Positions 1-7,316 of a stretch of 21,270 nt of DNA are shown in pieces (the stretch's first letter is position 1; each line of letters begins with the position of its first letter). The position numbers and the translations under genes are program-made. The notes below the pieces were generated by a model, which was not told where the DNA came from, did no database searches, and saw only the letters and a program-made list of their open reading frames with translations. Source of the stretch: CAYZZU01 sp964483105 (GTDB lineage: Bacteria; CG2-30-53-67). The stretch spans positions 1 through 21,270 of the forward strand of contig CAYZZU010000041.1 in the NCBI GenBank assembly GCA_964483105.1, written 5' to 3'.

Positions 1-2840
1 ACATCGTAGCCGTTTCCCCGAAGTGCCCTCACGGCAAAACCGCGGACATCCTCCCGGTCTTCAACCAGAAGAATCCGTTCGCCTCCGCCCCGCAGTTCCT
101 CCGGATCCATCCTTTTTCGGGCCTCCTCCTCCGGCTTTCCGGAATAGACGGGAAAATAAACCCTGAAGACCGTCCCGTTTCCCGGATGACTTTCCACATG
201 AATCCATCCTGCATGCTGCCTGACGATGCCGTAGACCACCGACAGTCCGAGCCCGGTCCCGGATCCCTCCGCCTTGGTGGTAAAAAACGGTTCAAAAATG
301 TGCCGGAGGGTTTCTCCGTCCATACCGGATCCCGTATCGGCGACCGTCAGACAGACATATTCACCGGGCGTCGCTTCGAGGATGCCCCTGCATGCTTCTT
401 CGTCCAGGGTTACGTTTCCTGTTCCGATGGTCAGCTTCCCCCCGCCCGGCATGGAATCCCTTGCATTGACCGCAAGATTCATGATCACCTGCTCGATATT
501 CCCCACATCGCCCTTGATCCTCCGTACGTTTGGGGCCAGGTCGGCAATCAATTCAATATCCTCGCCGATGAAGGGGGCAAGCAGCTTCAACAGACCGTTC
601 AGGGTCTGGTTGATGTCGAGCGGCACGGCCGCCATCGGCTGCCTGCGGCTGAAGGCAAGGAGTTGCCGTGTCAGGTTCGCTGCGGCCAACCCCGAACTTC
701 TGACAACTTCCCATTCTTCCCGTACGGGGTGATCCTCGGGAAGCCCCGACAAGGCCATGTCGGCATACCCGAGGATCGCCGTCAGCAGATTATTGAAATC
801 GTGAGCCACCCCTCCGGCCAGTGTGCCGACAGCTTCCATCTTCTGCGCCTGAAGAAATTGGGCCTGTATCCTTTTCTTCTCTTCTTCCACCCTTTTGCGC
901 CGGATAATTCCGGCCAGTGTATTGGCAACGGCCGTCAGGAATTCTATCTCTCTCCGGGCGGACGGGTGTCCTTCCCTCAGATAGATGTTGATCACACCGA
1001 GTGTCGTGCCTCCGTACAGGATGGGTACACAGTAATGGCCGTGGGGAGTGATCCCCGAATAGCGGAATTCATGGCGCTCATCGAGAGAATCGGCAAACTG
1101 TATCTCCCGGCGCAACCCGGCCCTTCCGCACAGGCACCTGCCGAAGGAAACCCTGGCGCAACTCTCCAGCAAGCCCTCGGCAAGCCCTTTCCGGACGCAC
1201 AGAACCAGAACCTCCGGTTCGTCTTCCACAAGGAATACCGCTCCTTTCGACTCGAAAGAGAGCCAGGGGATGGAGAGGATCAGGTCGAGCGCCCTTTGCA
1301 GGATCTCATCCAGGTCTCGTTCCTCGATCGAGAGGTGCAGGAGGGCGTTGATGACAGTCTGGGTATCGTAGCTCCGTCTGATTTCCATCTCGGCCCGCTT
1401 GAGTTCGGTGATATCCTTGGCGTATTGAACCACGGCGGCAAGCTTGCCGCTCTCATCAAAGATGGGGGACGCCGTGATCATCAGGCGACCGAATTTCGGG
1501 TCTTCCATCTCCACCGTGGCCGCCTTGCCTGTCTCGAAGACCCGTTTGACGGGACAATCCGCGACCGGTCTCCGGGCGTTGTGGAAGACCTCGTAACACC
1601 TCCTTCCGACCAGTTCTTCCCGTTCGATCCCCAGGGAATCGGCCAACGCCCTGTTGATCTTGACCAAACGGAAATCCCGATCGTGCACCGAAACAAAATC
1701 GGTGATCGAATCAAAGGTCTTTGCCCAGTTCTCCTCACTTTTCCGCCATGCCTCCTCGGCCCGCCTGTAGCCGGTGATATCATAGGCGTAAATCCGAAGC
1801 CGTTCCTCATCCGGCAGGAGGTGTACATGAATCCCGAGAACAGTGTCGTCGACCTCAACCTCCGTGTACGTAGACTCGCTCCCTTCTCTCTTCAACTTTC
1901 CCGTAACGGCCTCCAGATCGACCGGGGCAAATCCGGGCTCGTCTTGTCCAAGCCTCTTCCAGGTCTTTTCCGCCGCAGGGTTTTGGTAGGTCATCCGGAA
2001 TTTTCTGTCGTATTCAACCACGGCGTCCGGGCTCTTCTCGGGGAACGAGGCAAGAAGATTCAGCTTTTTCAGTAACCGGGTCTTCTCATCCAGGATCATG
2101 CCTAAAGCCCGGGCCATGTGATTGAAACTCCGGACAAGACCTCCCACCTCGTCTGCCCTCCGGCTCTCCACCCGCACGTCGAAATTCCCATTCTCCACCT
2201 CTTCCGTGGCTCCCTTTAACATGACGAGAGACGAGACAAGGCCCTTCGTGAACAGAACCACCATGACAATCAACACCATCAGAAGCGCCATCGTCCCCAG
2301 ACGGATCGCCGCATAAAAGCGGACATGTTCATCGTAGCGTCGCACCAGTTGACCGACAAAGGCATTGATTTCATCTACGTAACCGGGAACCAGGGTGTTG
2401 AATGATTCCGCCGATACGGTCTCCCCCCTTTTCAGTTTTTCCGAGGAGGTTGCAAGCAGAGGGGCGATTTCCGTGTTCCATTTATCGATGACCGGGTTGA
2501 TCAGCGCCAACAGTTGCGCATCGTTCAACGGCTCCAGTCCATACTCCCCGCTCCCGTCTCTCAAGGCATAGAGGATTCTTTCAAAGCGGGGAATGACCAC
2601 TCTGTTCAGGTCATTCAAAACCCTGGACCGCCTCTCACCCTTCTCCTTCACGGCCCGGGTCAACAACCATGCCATCTGGAAGCTCCTCATCCTTTCAGAG
2701 CCTGCATCGTCGATCCTTTTTGCCTCATTTTCAATATGACGGGTAAACCAGAACGAGCCGGCGGTAGACGCAGAGGCGACCCCTAAGAACGCAAATCCTA
2801 AGAGAAGTACCTTGGTACTCAAAGATCGGGAAAGCGACAT
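1..2840 (-). CDS. Hybrid sensor histidine kinase (NarX-like sensor, HAMP, PAS-PAS-GAF, kinase, receiver start); 3' end outside window
   Basis: Membrane-bound hybrid histidine kinase, about 946 codons visible and still open at the window edge. Order read on the minus strand: TM1 about residues 10-32; periplasmic domain with a NarX/NarQ-like P-box (GSERMRSF, residues 47-54); TM2 about 180-200; HAMP about 201-255; PAS about 265-375; PAS about 385-505 with CYEVFHN and a downstream DCP; GAF about 505-620 with CLC and HGHY; HisKA with phospho-acceptor His680 in VAHDFNN; HATPase with N box NLAVNARD, G1 DTGSGM and G2 GSGTGLGLS; then the start of a receiver (ILLVEDRED, about residue 920 on). The ATG at 2840 follows a GGGGGG Shine-Dalgarno; in-frame ATGs at 2861 and 2921 are less likely because the promoter below puts the transcript start near 2931. 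The signal is unknown. The rest of the receiver lies outside the window. Confidence 0.93.
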   Translation of the reverse strand, partial: MSLSRSLSTKVLLLGFAFLGVASASTAGSFWFTRHIENEAKRIDDAGSERMRSFQMAWLLTRAVKEKGERRSRVLNDLNRVVIPRFERILYALRDGSGEYGLEPLNDAQLLALINPVIDKWNTEIAPLLATSSEKLKRGETVSAESFNTLVPGYVDEINAFVGQLVRRYDEHVRFYAAIRLGTMALLMVLIVMVVLFTKGLVSSLVMLKGATEEVENGNFDVRVESRRADEVGGLVRSFNHMARALGMILDEKTRLLKKLNLLASFPEKSPDAVVEYDRKFRMTYQNPAAEKTWKRLGQDEPGFAPVDLEAVTGKLKREGSESTYTEVEVDDTVLGIHVHLLPDEERLRIYAYDITGYRRAEEAWRKSEENWAKTFDSITDFVSVHDRDFRLVKINRALADSLGIEREELVGRRCYEVFHNARRPVADCPVKRVFETGKAATVEMEDPKFGRLMITASPIFDESGKLAAVVQYAKDITELKRAEMEIRRSYDTQTVINALLHLSIEERDLDEILQRALDLILSIPWLSFESKGAVFLVEDEPEVLVLCVRKGLAEGLLESCARVSFGRCLCGRAGLRREIQFADSLDERHEFRYSGITPHGHYCVPILYGGTTLGVINIYLREGHPSARREIEFLTAVANTLAGIIRRKRVEEEKKRIQAQFLQAQKMEAVGTLAGGVAHDFNNLLTAILGYADMALSGLPEDHPVREEWEVVRSSGLAAANLTRQLLAFSRRQPMAAVPLDINQTLNGLLKLLAPFIGEDIELIADLAPNVRRIKGDVGNIEQVIMNLAVNARDSMPGGGKLTIGTGNVTLDEEACRGILEATPGEYVCLTVADTGSGMDGETLRHIFEPFFTTKAEGSGTGLGLSVVYGIVRQHAGWIHVESHPGNGTVFRVYFPVYSGKPEEEARKRMDPEELRGGGERILLVEDREDVRGFAVRALRGNGYD

Positions 2841-2937
2841 GGTCCCCCCTTTTTCCACCATGTCTGCAGACCAGGCCGGGGATCTTGCCGGGCTTGAGAC
2901 AAGAGACACCGACCGGTTCATGATTTGGAATGGTTGA

Positions 2938-2966
2938 ATCTTACAATCGGAGAGAGATCCTGTCAA
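2938..2966 (-). promoter_or_regulatory. Sigma-70 promoter for the hybrid histidine kinase
   Basis: On the minus strand a perfect -35 TTGACA (2966-2961) is followed by a 17-base spacer and a -10 TAAGAT (2943-2938). The predicted start near 2931 gives a leader of about 90 bases before the ATG at 2840. Confidence 0.6.
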
Positions 2967-3100
2967 CCATCCAGCGGCAGGACTTCCCCCGATTTCATGT
3001 GGTGATTCGGATCCTTTCCGTCAGGGTAGAATCCCACCCTGCGGGATCGGACATGCCTGCACCCCACAGGAACTCTCCCCGCCATGGGAGCGGTCTCGGC

Positions 3101-3120
3101 AACCCCCTGAAGGGGGGGTT
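3101..3120. repeat. G/C-rich inverted repeat
   Basis: AACCCCC (3101-3107) can pair with GGGGGTT (3114-3120). There is no T-run on either side, so it is not a classical intrinsic terminator. It lies between two divergent promoters and could insulate them or bind a protein; nothing shows which. Confidence 0.4.
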
Positions 3121-3167
3121 GAATCCGTGATTGATTATAACAGTTTTCTTGTAAATTCGTTGTAAAT

Positions 3168-3196
3168 TTGACAAGGGATGCCCGTCAATTTATAGT
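3168..3196 (+). promoter_or_regulatory. Sigma-70 promoter for the DHH-CBS-nucleotidyltransferase operon
   Basis: A perfect -35 TTGACA (3168-3173), a 17-base spacer and a -10 TATAGT (3191-3196, five of six consensus bases). The expected start near 3203 leaves a short leader before the ATG at 3232. Confidence 0.75.
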
Positions 3197-3231
3197 TGAA
3201 AAACCGGTTCCGGTTCTCAGGGGAGATTTCC

Positions 3232-5868
3232 ATGGACGTCATCACAACTCATATCAACGCGGACTTTGACTGCCTCGCCTCCATGGTGGCGGCGAAGAAA
3301 TTCTATCCCAATGCGGTTCTGGTCTTTCCCGGAGCACAGGAACAGAATCTGCGCCAGTTTTTTCTGCATGCCGCCAGCTATACTCTGAAGTTTGAGCGGT
3401 TGAAGAATGTTAAGCTGGATCAGGTCACACGGTTGATTCTCGTGGATACAAGTTCGTCCAGACGGATCGGCAAATTTTCCGAATTGATCGGAACCCCCGG
3501 TCTCACGGTTCATGTCTATGACCACCATCCCGCCACCCCGGGCGACATCCCGGCGGACTACTCCCTGGTTCTGGAGAGGGGATCGACAACGACAATCCTT
3601 GTGGAGCTGATTCGAAAACACAAAATCCCCCTCACCTCTTTCGAGGCGACGGTGCTGGCCCTCGGAATTTATGAGGATACCGGTTCTTTCACCTTCGCCT
3701 CGACACGTCAAGAAGATCTGGAGGCGGCCACCTATCTGTTGGCTCAGGGCGCCGACCTCAACCTGGTCTCAGAGTATCTGACCCGGGAGCTGACGGCCGA
3801 GCAGGTTTCCCTGCTGAACGACCTGATCCAGAACACACAAGATTATGAGATCAAAGGAATCCGCGTGGTACTGGCCACTTCTTCTGTGGAGAAGTATATC
3901 GGCGATCTCGCGGTATTGGCCCATAAACTCCGGGATATTGAAAACATCAATGTTCTCTTTGTAGCGGTCCGGATGGGTGATCGTGTACACCTGATCGCGC
4001 GTTCCAGGATCCCCGAGGTGAATGTCGGGGAAATACTTTCCGACCTGCACGGAGGGGGCCACCCGACAGCCGCCTCGGCAACCATCAAGGATCTGACTCT
4101 CCAACAGGTCGGGGAAGAGCTGCTGCAAATCCTGCGGAGACACATCAAACCCCTGCGGTACGCCTCAGACATCATGACCTCTCCAGTGATCACCATTCAG
4201 GCGGAGAGAACCCTGGAGGAAGCCTCGGCGAAGATGACGCGTTATAACATCAACGCCCTGCCCGTGGTGGACGGGAAACGCTTTGCAGGGGTCGTGACGA
4301 GAGAAATCGTCCAGAAGGGAATCTTTCACACCCTGAATCGGGCGACGGTACGAGAGTTCATGAGCACGGATTTCCAGACGGCCACTCCCGAAACCTCACT
4401 GTACCGTATTGAACGGGACATGATCGAAAAGAACCAGAGGATGATGCCGGTTCTGGTAAAGGACAAAGTAATCGGGGCCGTGACCCGGACGGACCTTCTG
4501 ATGGCGCTTTACGAAGATATCCGGAAAAAATCTCAGCCGCTCCAGGAACGTCTGGAAGAAGATGAATATCTTTTCAGCAAAAATCTTCGCAAGGTCCTGG
4601 AGGATCGTATCCCCTCCCACGTCGTCAGAATGCTGCGTACAATCGGGAAAGAAGCCGATTCCATGGGATACGCCGCCTACGTGGTGGGAGGATTCGTACG
4701 GGACCTCCTTCTGGGGATCGAGAATCTCGATCTCGATATTGTGGTCCGGGGCGACGGCATAAAACTGGCCTCCGCCTTCTCGGAACGCTACCGGGGAAGG
4801 ATCAAGTCTCACCCCAGGTTCGGAACCGCCGTGGTCATTCTCCCGGACGGATTCAGGGTGGACTTTGCAACGGCACGAACCGAATTCTACGAATATCCGG
4901 CGGCCCTGCCGACAGTGGAAATCAGCTCGGTCAAGAAGGACCTGTACCGGAGAGACTTCACGATCAACACTTTGATTATCCAGTTGAATCCGGCCGAGTT
5001 CGGACGTCTGATCGACTATTTCGGAGGGCAACGGGACCTGAAGGATCGGGCGATCCGGGTGCTCCACAATCTGAGTTTCGTCGAAGATCCCACGCGTGCC
5101 TTCCGCGCCATCCGGTTTGAGAATCGTTTCCATTTCAGCATCGGCCGGCACACATCGAACCTGATCAAAAGCGCGGTGCGGATGAATCTCTTTGAAAAAC
5201 TCTCCGGGAAACGCCTCCGGATCGAACTGGAATCTCTCTTTCAGGAGGAGGATCCCTTTCCATCGGTACAACGAATGCAGGCATTCGACCTCCTCCAGTT
5301 TATCCATCCGAATCTCAAGATCAAACCTGAAACACGGGAACTTTTCGCATCCATCAAGAATGTTCTGGCATGGTTCAATCTCCTCTTTCTGGAAATCCGG
5401 ATCGAATCCCACCTGATCTACCTGGCAGGCCTCCTGCTTCCACTGAAGGAAGACGAGATCCGACAGGTCGCCAATACACTGGATCTGGGAAAGGATCTTT
5501 GCGGAAAGTACCTGATCGGAACCGACTCCTTCAGAAGGATCCTCAATCGATTCCAGCATGAGCAAAAAATTGCCGCCAGCGAAATCTACAGAACGCTTGT
5601 CAAAGTACCCATGGAAACCATTCTGCTGATGATGTCCGCGACTCCTTCCCGGATCGCCAAGAAACGCTTCTCAAACTATCTGACACGCTTCATGTCCGTC
5701 AAACCCGAGACCACCGGATCGGAAATCAGTTCGCTTGGTTTCAAACCCGGTCCCATTTACCGGAAAATCCTGAATCGCCTGCTGGAGGCGCGGTTGGACA
5801 GAAAAGTCCGGACCAAAGAAGAGGAAATGGAACTGATTCGGAAGGAGTTCCAGGGCCAGGGCCCCTGA
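3232..5868 (+). CDS. DHH/DHHA1 phosphoesterase - CBS pair - tRNA nucleotidyltransferase/poly(A) polymerase fusion
   Basis: An 878-residue multidomain RNA enzyme. The N-terminal DHH phosphoesterase has its metal motifs intact: H7-x-N-x-D11-x-D13, LVDTSS, D97-H98-H99, YEDTGSF, and the DHHA1 motif GGGH at 274-277. Two CBS domains follow (about 314-365 and 373-425). The C-terminal half is a class II nucleotidyltransferase: GGFVRD (486-491), catalytic D500-L-D502, RRDFTIN (573-579) and EDPTR (618-622), then the helical tRNA-binding region. Proteins of this architecture occur in Geobacter and Aquifex relatives, where CCA addition is split between CC-adding and A-adding enzymes and a separate poly(A) polymerase can exist; which activity this one has cannot be read from motifs. 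CBS domains often sense adenylates. The ATG at 3232 is preceded by AGGGGAG. The gene is followed after 30 bases by the adenosine kinase. Confidence 0.93.
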   Translation: MDVITTHINADFDCLASMVAAKKFYPNAVLVFPGAQEQNLRQFFLHAASYTLKFERLKNVKLDQVTRLILVDTSSSRRIGKFSELIGTPGLTVHVYDHHPATPGDIPADYSLVLERGSTTTILVELIRKHKIPLTSFEATVLALGIYEDTGSFTFASTRQEDLEAATYLLAQGADLNLVSEYLTRELTAEQVSLLNDLIQNTQDYEIKGIRVVLATSSVEKYIGDLAVLAHKLRDIENINVLFVAVRMGDRVHLIARSRIPEVNVGEILSDLHGGGHPTAASATIKDLTLQQVGEELLQILRRHIKPLRYASDIMTSPVITIQAERTLEEASAKMTRYNINALPVVDGKRFAGVVTREIVQKGIFHTLNRATVREFMSTDFQTATPETSLYRIERDMIEKNQRMMPVLVKDKVIGAVTRTDLLMALYEDIRKKSQPLQERLEEDEYLFSKNLRKVLEDRIPSHVVRMLRTIGKEADSMGYAAYVVGGFVRDLLLGIENLDLDIVVRGDGIKLASAFSERYRGRIKSHPRFGTAVVILPDGFRVDFATARTEFYEYPAALPTVEISSVKKDLYRRDFTINTLIIQLNPAEFGRLIDYFGGQRDLKDRAIRVLHNLSFVEDPTRAFRAIRFENRFHFSIGRHTSNLIKSAVRMNLFEKLSGKRLRIELESLFQEEDPFPSVQRMQAFDLLQFIHPNLKIKPETRELFASIKNVLAWFNLLFLEIRIESHLIYLAGLLLPLKEDEIRQVANTLDLGKDLCGKYLIGTDSFRRILNRFQHEQKIAASEIYRTLVKVPMETILLMMSATPSRIAKKRFSNYLTRFMSVKPETTGSEISSLGFKPGPIYRKILNRLLEARLDRKVRTKEEEMELIRKEFQGQGP

Positions 5869-5898
5869 AGCTTCCTGTCAACAGAAAGGAGAAATCGG

Positions 5899-6384
5899 AT
5901 GAACATTACGACGGTAAAACTGAATCTCCCGGAGGAAAGCAACATCATTTTCGGCCAGACGCATTTCATCAAGACCGTTGAGGATCTCTATGAAATCATG
6001 GTCAGTCAGGTGCCGTCATCCCGGTTCGGGCTCGCCTTTTGCGAAGCCTCCGGCGTCTGTCTGATCCGAAGCGACGGCAACGACGAAGAGTTGATCAACG
6101 CCGCAATTGAAAACATGAACCATGTTGCCGCCGGACATACCTTTATTATCATGATGAAAGATATTTTCCCGATCCATGTCTTAAATGCTGTCAAGAACTG
6201 CCCGGAGGTCTGCCGGATCTATTGTGCCACGGCAAACCCGGTGGAAGTCATTATCGCCGAGACGGACCAGGGGAGAGGTGTCATGGGGGTCATCGATGGT
6301 TTTGCGCCGAAGGGAGTGGAAAAAGAAAAAGACAAAGAGTACCGCTACCGACTCCTACGGCAGTTCGGCTACAAGAAGAAATGA
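5899..6384 (+). CDS. Adenosine-specific kinase (DUF355 / PF04008 family)
   Basis: A 161-residue cytosolic protein matching the small adenosine-specific kinase family (DUF355), found mainly in archaea and anaerobic or thermophilic bacteria. Visible family segments are the N-terminal KLNLPEESNIIFGQTHFIKT region, GLAFCEASG, an AAGHTFIIMM core, the CATANP segment and the GVMGVIDG loop. The length is usual for the family. AAAGGAG lies a few bases before the ATG. It follows the DHH-CBS-nucleotidyltransferase gene by 30 bases with no promoter between, so the two are probably co-transcribed. That pairing suggests a role in salvage or signalling of adenosine/adenylates produced around RNA ends, which is inference. 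It converges on the MerR-type gene, with stops about 20 bases apart. Confidence 0.85.
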   Translation: MNITTVKLNLPEESNIIFGQTHFIKTVEDLYEIMVSQVPSSRFGLAFCEASGVCLIRSDGNDEELINAAIENMNHVAAGHTFIIMMKDIFPIHVLNAVKNCPEVCRIYCATANPVEVIIAETDQGRGVMGVIDGFAPKGVEKEKDKEYRYRLLRQFGYKKK

Positions 6385-6406
6385 TGACAGATGCTTAAGA
6401 AACCGT

Positions 6407-6769
6407 CTAAATCGCCTGATGGGTTTCAGGTTCCTTCAGGATTTCCAGGACCTCCCGGAGTTCTTTTTGCACTTCACGGAGGGTATCTTGAACGCGGGGA
6501 ACGGACTCCGTCAGCTCGGCCCTGTCCTGATCGGCTTCAATCCGCTTTTTCGCGCCGGCGATTGTATATTTCTGATGGTACAGCAGTTCCTTGATGTTCA
6601 GGATCCGGAGAACATCCTTTTTCTTGTAGACACGCTGACCCGCCTTGTTCTTCCTGGGTCTTAATGTCTTGAACTCCGTCTCCCAGTATCGGAGTACATG
6701 GGGTTCCACTCCGGTGAGTTTGCTGACTTCACCGATACGGAAAAAAAACTTGTTGGGAATCTTCGGCAT
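6407..6769 (-). CDS. MerR-family transcriptional regulator
   Basis: A 120-residue DNA-binding protein. Residues about 9-75 form a MerR-type winged helix (FFRIGEVSKLTGVEPHVLRY, then RKNKAGQRVYKKKDV), followed by a helical, probably coiled-coil dimerisation tail (LREVQKELREVLEIL). There is no C-terminal effector domain and no cysteine cluster, so metal or redox sensing of the classical MerR/SoxR kind is not supported. It lies 94 bases downstream of ihfA on the same strand. A MerR gene beside ihfA is a recurring arrangement in Deltaproteobacteria, where the regulator's targets are, to my knowledge, not defined. Probably transcribed with ihfA. Confidence 0.88.
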   Translation of the reverse strand: MPKIPNKFFFRIGEVSKLTGVEPHVLRYWETEFKTLRPRKNKAGQRVYKKKDVLRILNIKELLYHQKYTIAGAKKRIEADQDRAELTESVPRVQDTLREVQKELREVLEILKEPETHQAI

Positions 6770-6863
6770 CTGTTATCCAATCTGGCTCAGCCGGCGTTCA
6801 TCGGAAGGTTTTCAAGTCATCTCCCCGCTGACCGACGAATCCGGATCGTTCATAGCCGGATGG

Positions 6864-7181
6864 TTACAACAAATCCTGCCCCGGCGCGGAACCGGTGGAG
6901 GGGGTTGTCCTTAACACATGTTCCTTGAAGACCTGGCTCGGCTTAAAAGTGACGACCTTACGGGGGGTGATCTCAATCTCCTGACCGGTCTTCGGATTGC
7001 GCCCCTTCCGGGACCCCTTCGTCCTGACCACAAAATTGCCGAATCCGGCTATCTTGACGATTTCTCCTCGCTCCAGCGTCCTCTTGATGGTCTCCAGGAC
7101 CGTTTCCACTACCTCGGAGGACTCCTTCTTTGAGAATCCGACTCTGCTGTATACCTCTTCCACAATATCCGCTTTGGTCAT
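6864..7181 (-). CDS. ihfA: Integration host factor alpha subunit (HU/IHF family)
   Basis: A 105-residue nucleoid protein of the HU/IHF fold that bends DNA, normally as a heterodimer with IhfB. The N-terminal helices (MTKADIVEEVYSRVGFSKKE), IKIAGFGNF-like segment (KIAGFGNFVVR) and the DNA-intercalating beta-arm with GRNPKTGQEI are all present. The alpha assignment rests on the N-terminal MTKADIVEEVY pattern and the adjacent MerR gene; a plain HU-like paralogue remains possible. The final residues after KEHV (TTPSTGSAPGQDLL) are a short extension beyond the usual core. A leader AGGGGAG lies 8 bases before the ATG. It is the first gene of the ihfA-merR unit; a TTGACT lies about 80 bases upstream. 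Confidence 0.9.
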   Translation of the reverse strand: MTKADIVEEVYSRVGFSKKESSEVVETVLETIKRTLERGEIVKIAGFGNFVVRTKGSRKGRNPKTGQEIEITPRKVVTFKPSQVFKEHVLRTTPSTGSAPGQDLL

Positions 7182-7234
7182 TCCCCGGTCTCCCCTGATA
7201 CTGATCGGTTCTGAAATTTCCCTCTCTATCCAAA

Positions 7235-7263
7235 CGATACTACGAAATCCGCTCCAAAGTCAA
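7235..7263 (-). promoter_or_regulatory. Possible promoter for ihfA-merR
   Basis: On the minus strand TTGACT (7263-7258) is a good -35. The -10 is poor: GTATCG at 17 bases or TAGTAT at 15 bases. An alternative TATAAA lies at 7279-7274 without a clear -35. The call is tentative. Confidence 0.3.
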
Positions 7264-7316
7264 GATTATTCATTTTATATCAATACTTAGGCATCTCTCC
7301 GGAAAGCCGCGCCCCC

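Larger units (their letters stand above)
2841..3231. other. Divergent intergenic region between the kinase and the DHH-CBS-nucleotidyltransferase gene
   Basis: This 391-base gap holds two divergent sigma-70 promoters (-35/-10 at 2966-2938 on minus and 3168-3196 on plus) and, between them, a G/C-rich inverted repeat at 3101-3120. No protein-coding gene with a ribosome binding site is evident; the 66-codon frame at 2930-3130 has no family resemblance that I recognise. An in-frame TTG at 3196 overlaps the -10 box and so cannot be a start on that transcript. Confidence 0.6.

Noticed and set aside
186..2075. A 629-codon plus-strand open frame
   Set aside because: It is antisense to the hybrid histidine kinase, whose motifs are unmistakable. 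Its translation shows no recognisable domain and it has no ribosome site.
3196..3231. TTG start for the DHH-CBS fusion
   Set aside because: The TTG overlaps the -10 box, so it is upstream of the predicted transcript start. The ATG at 3232 has AGGGGAG before it.
4396..5565. A 389-codon minus-strand frame
   Set aside because: It is a shadow of the nucleotidyltransferase half of the DHH-CBS fusion gene.
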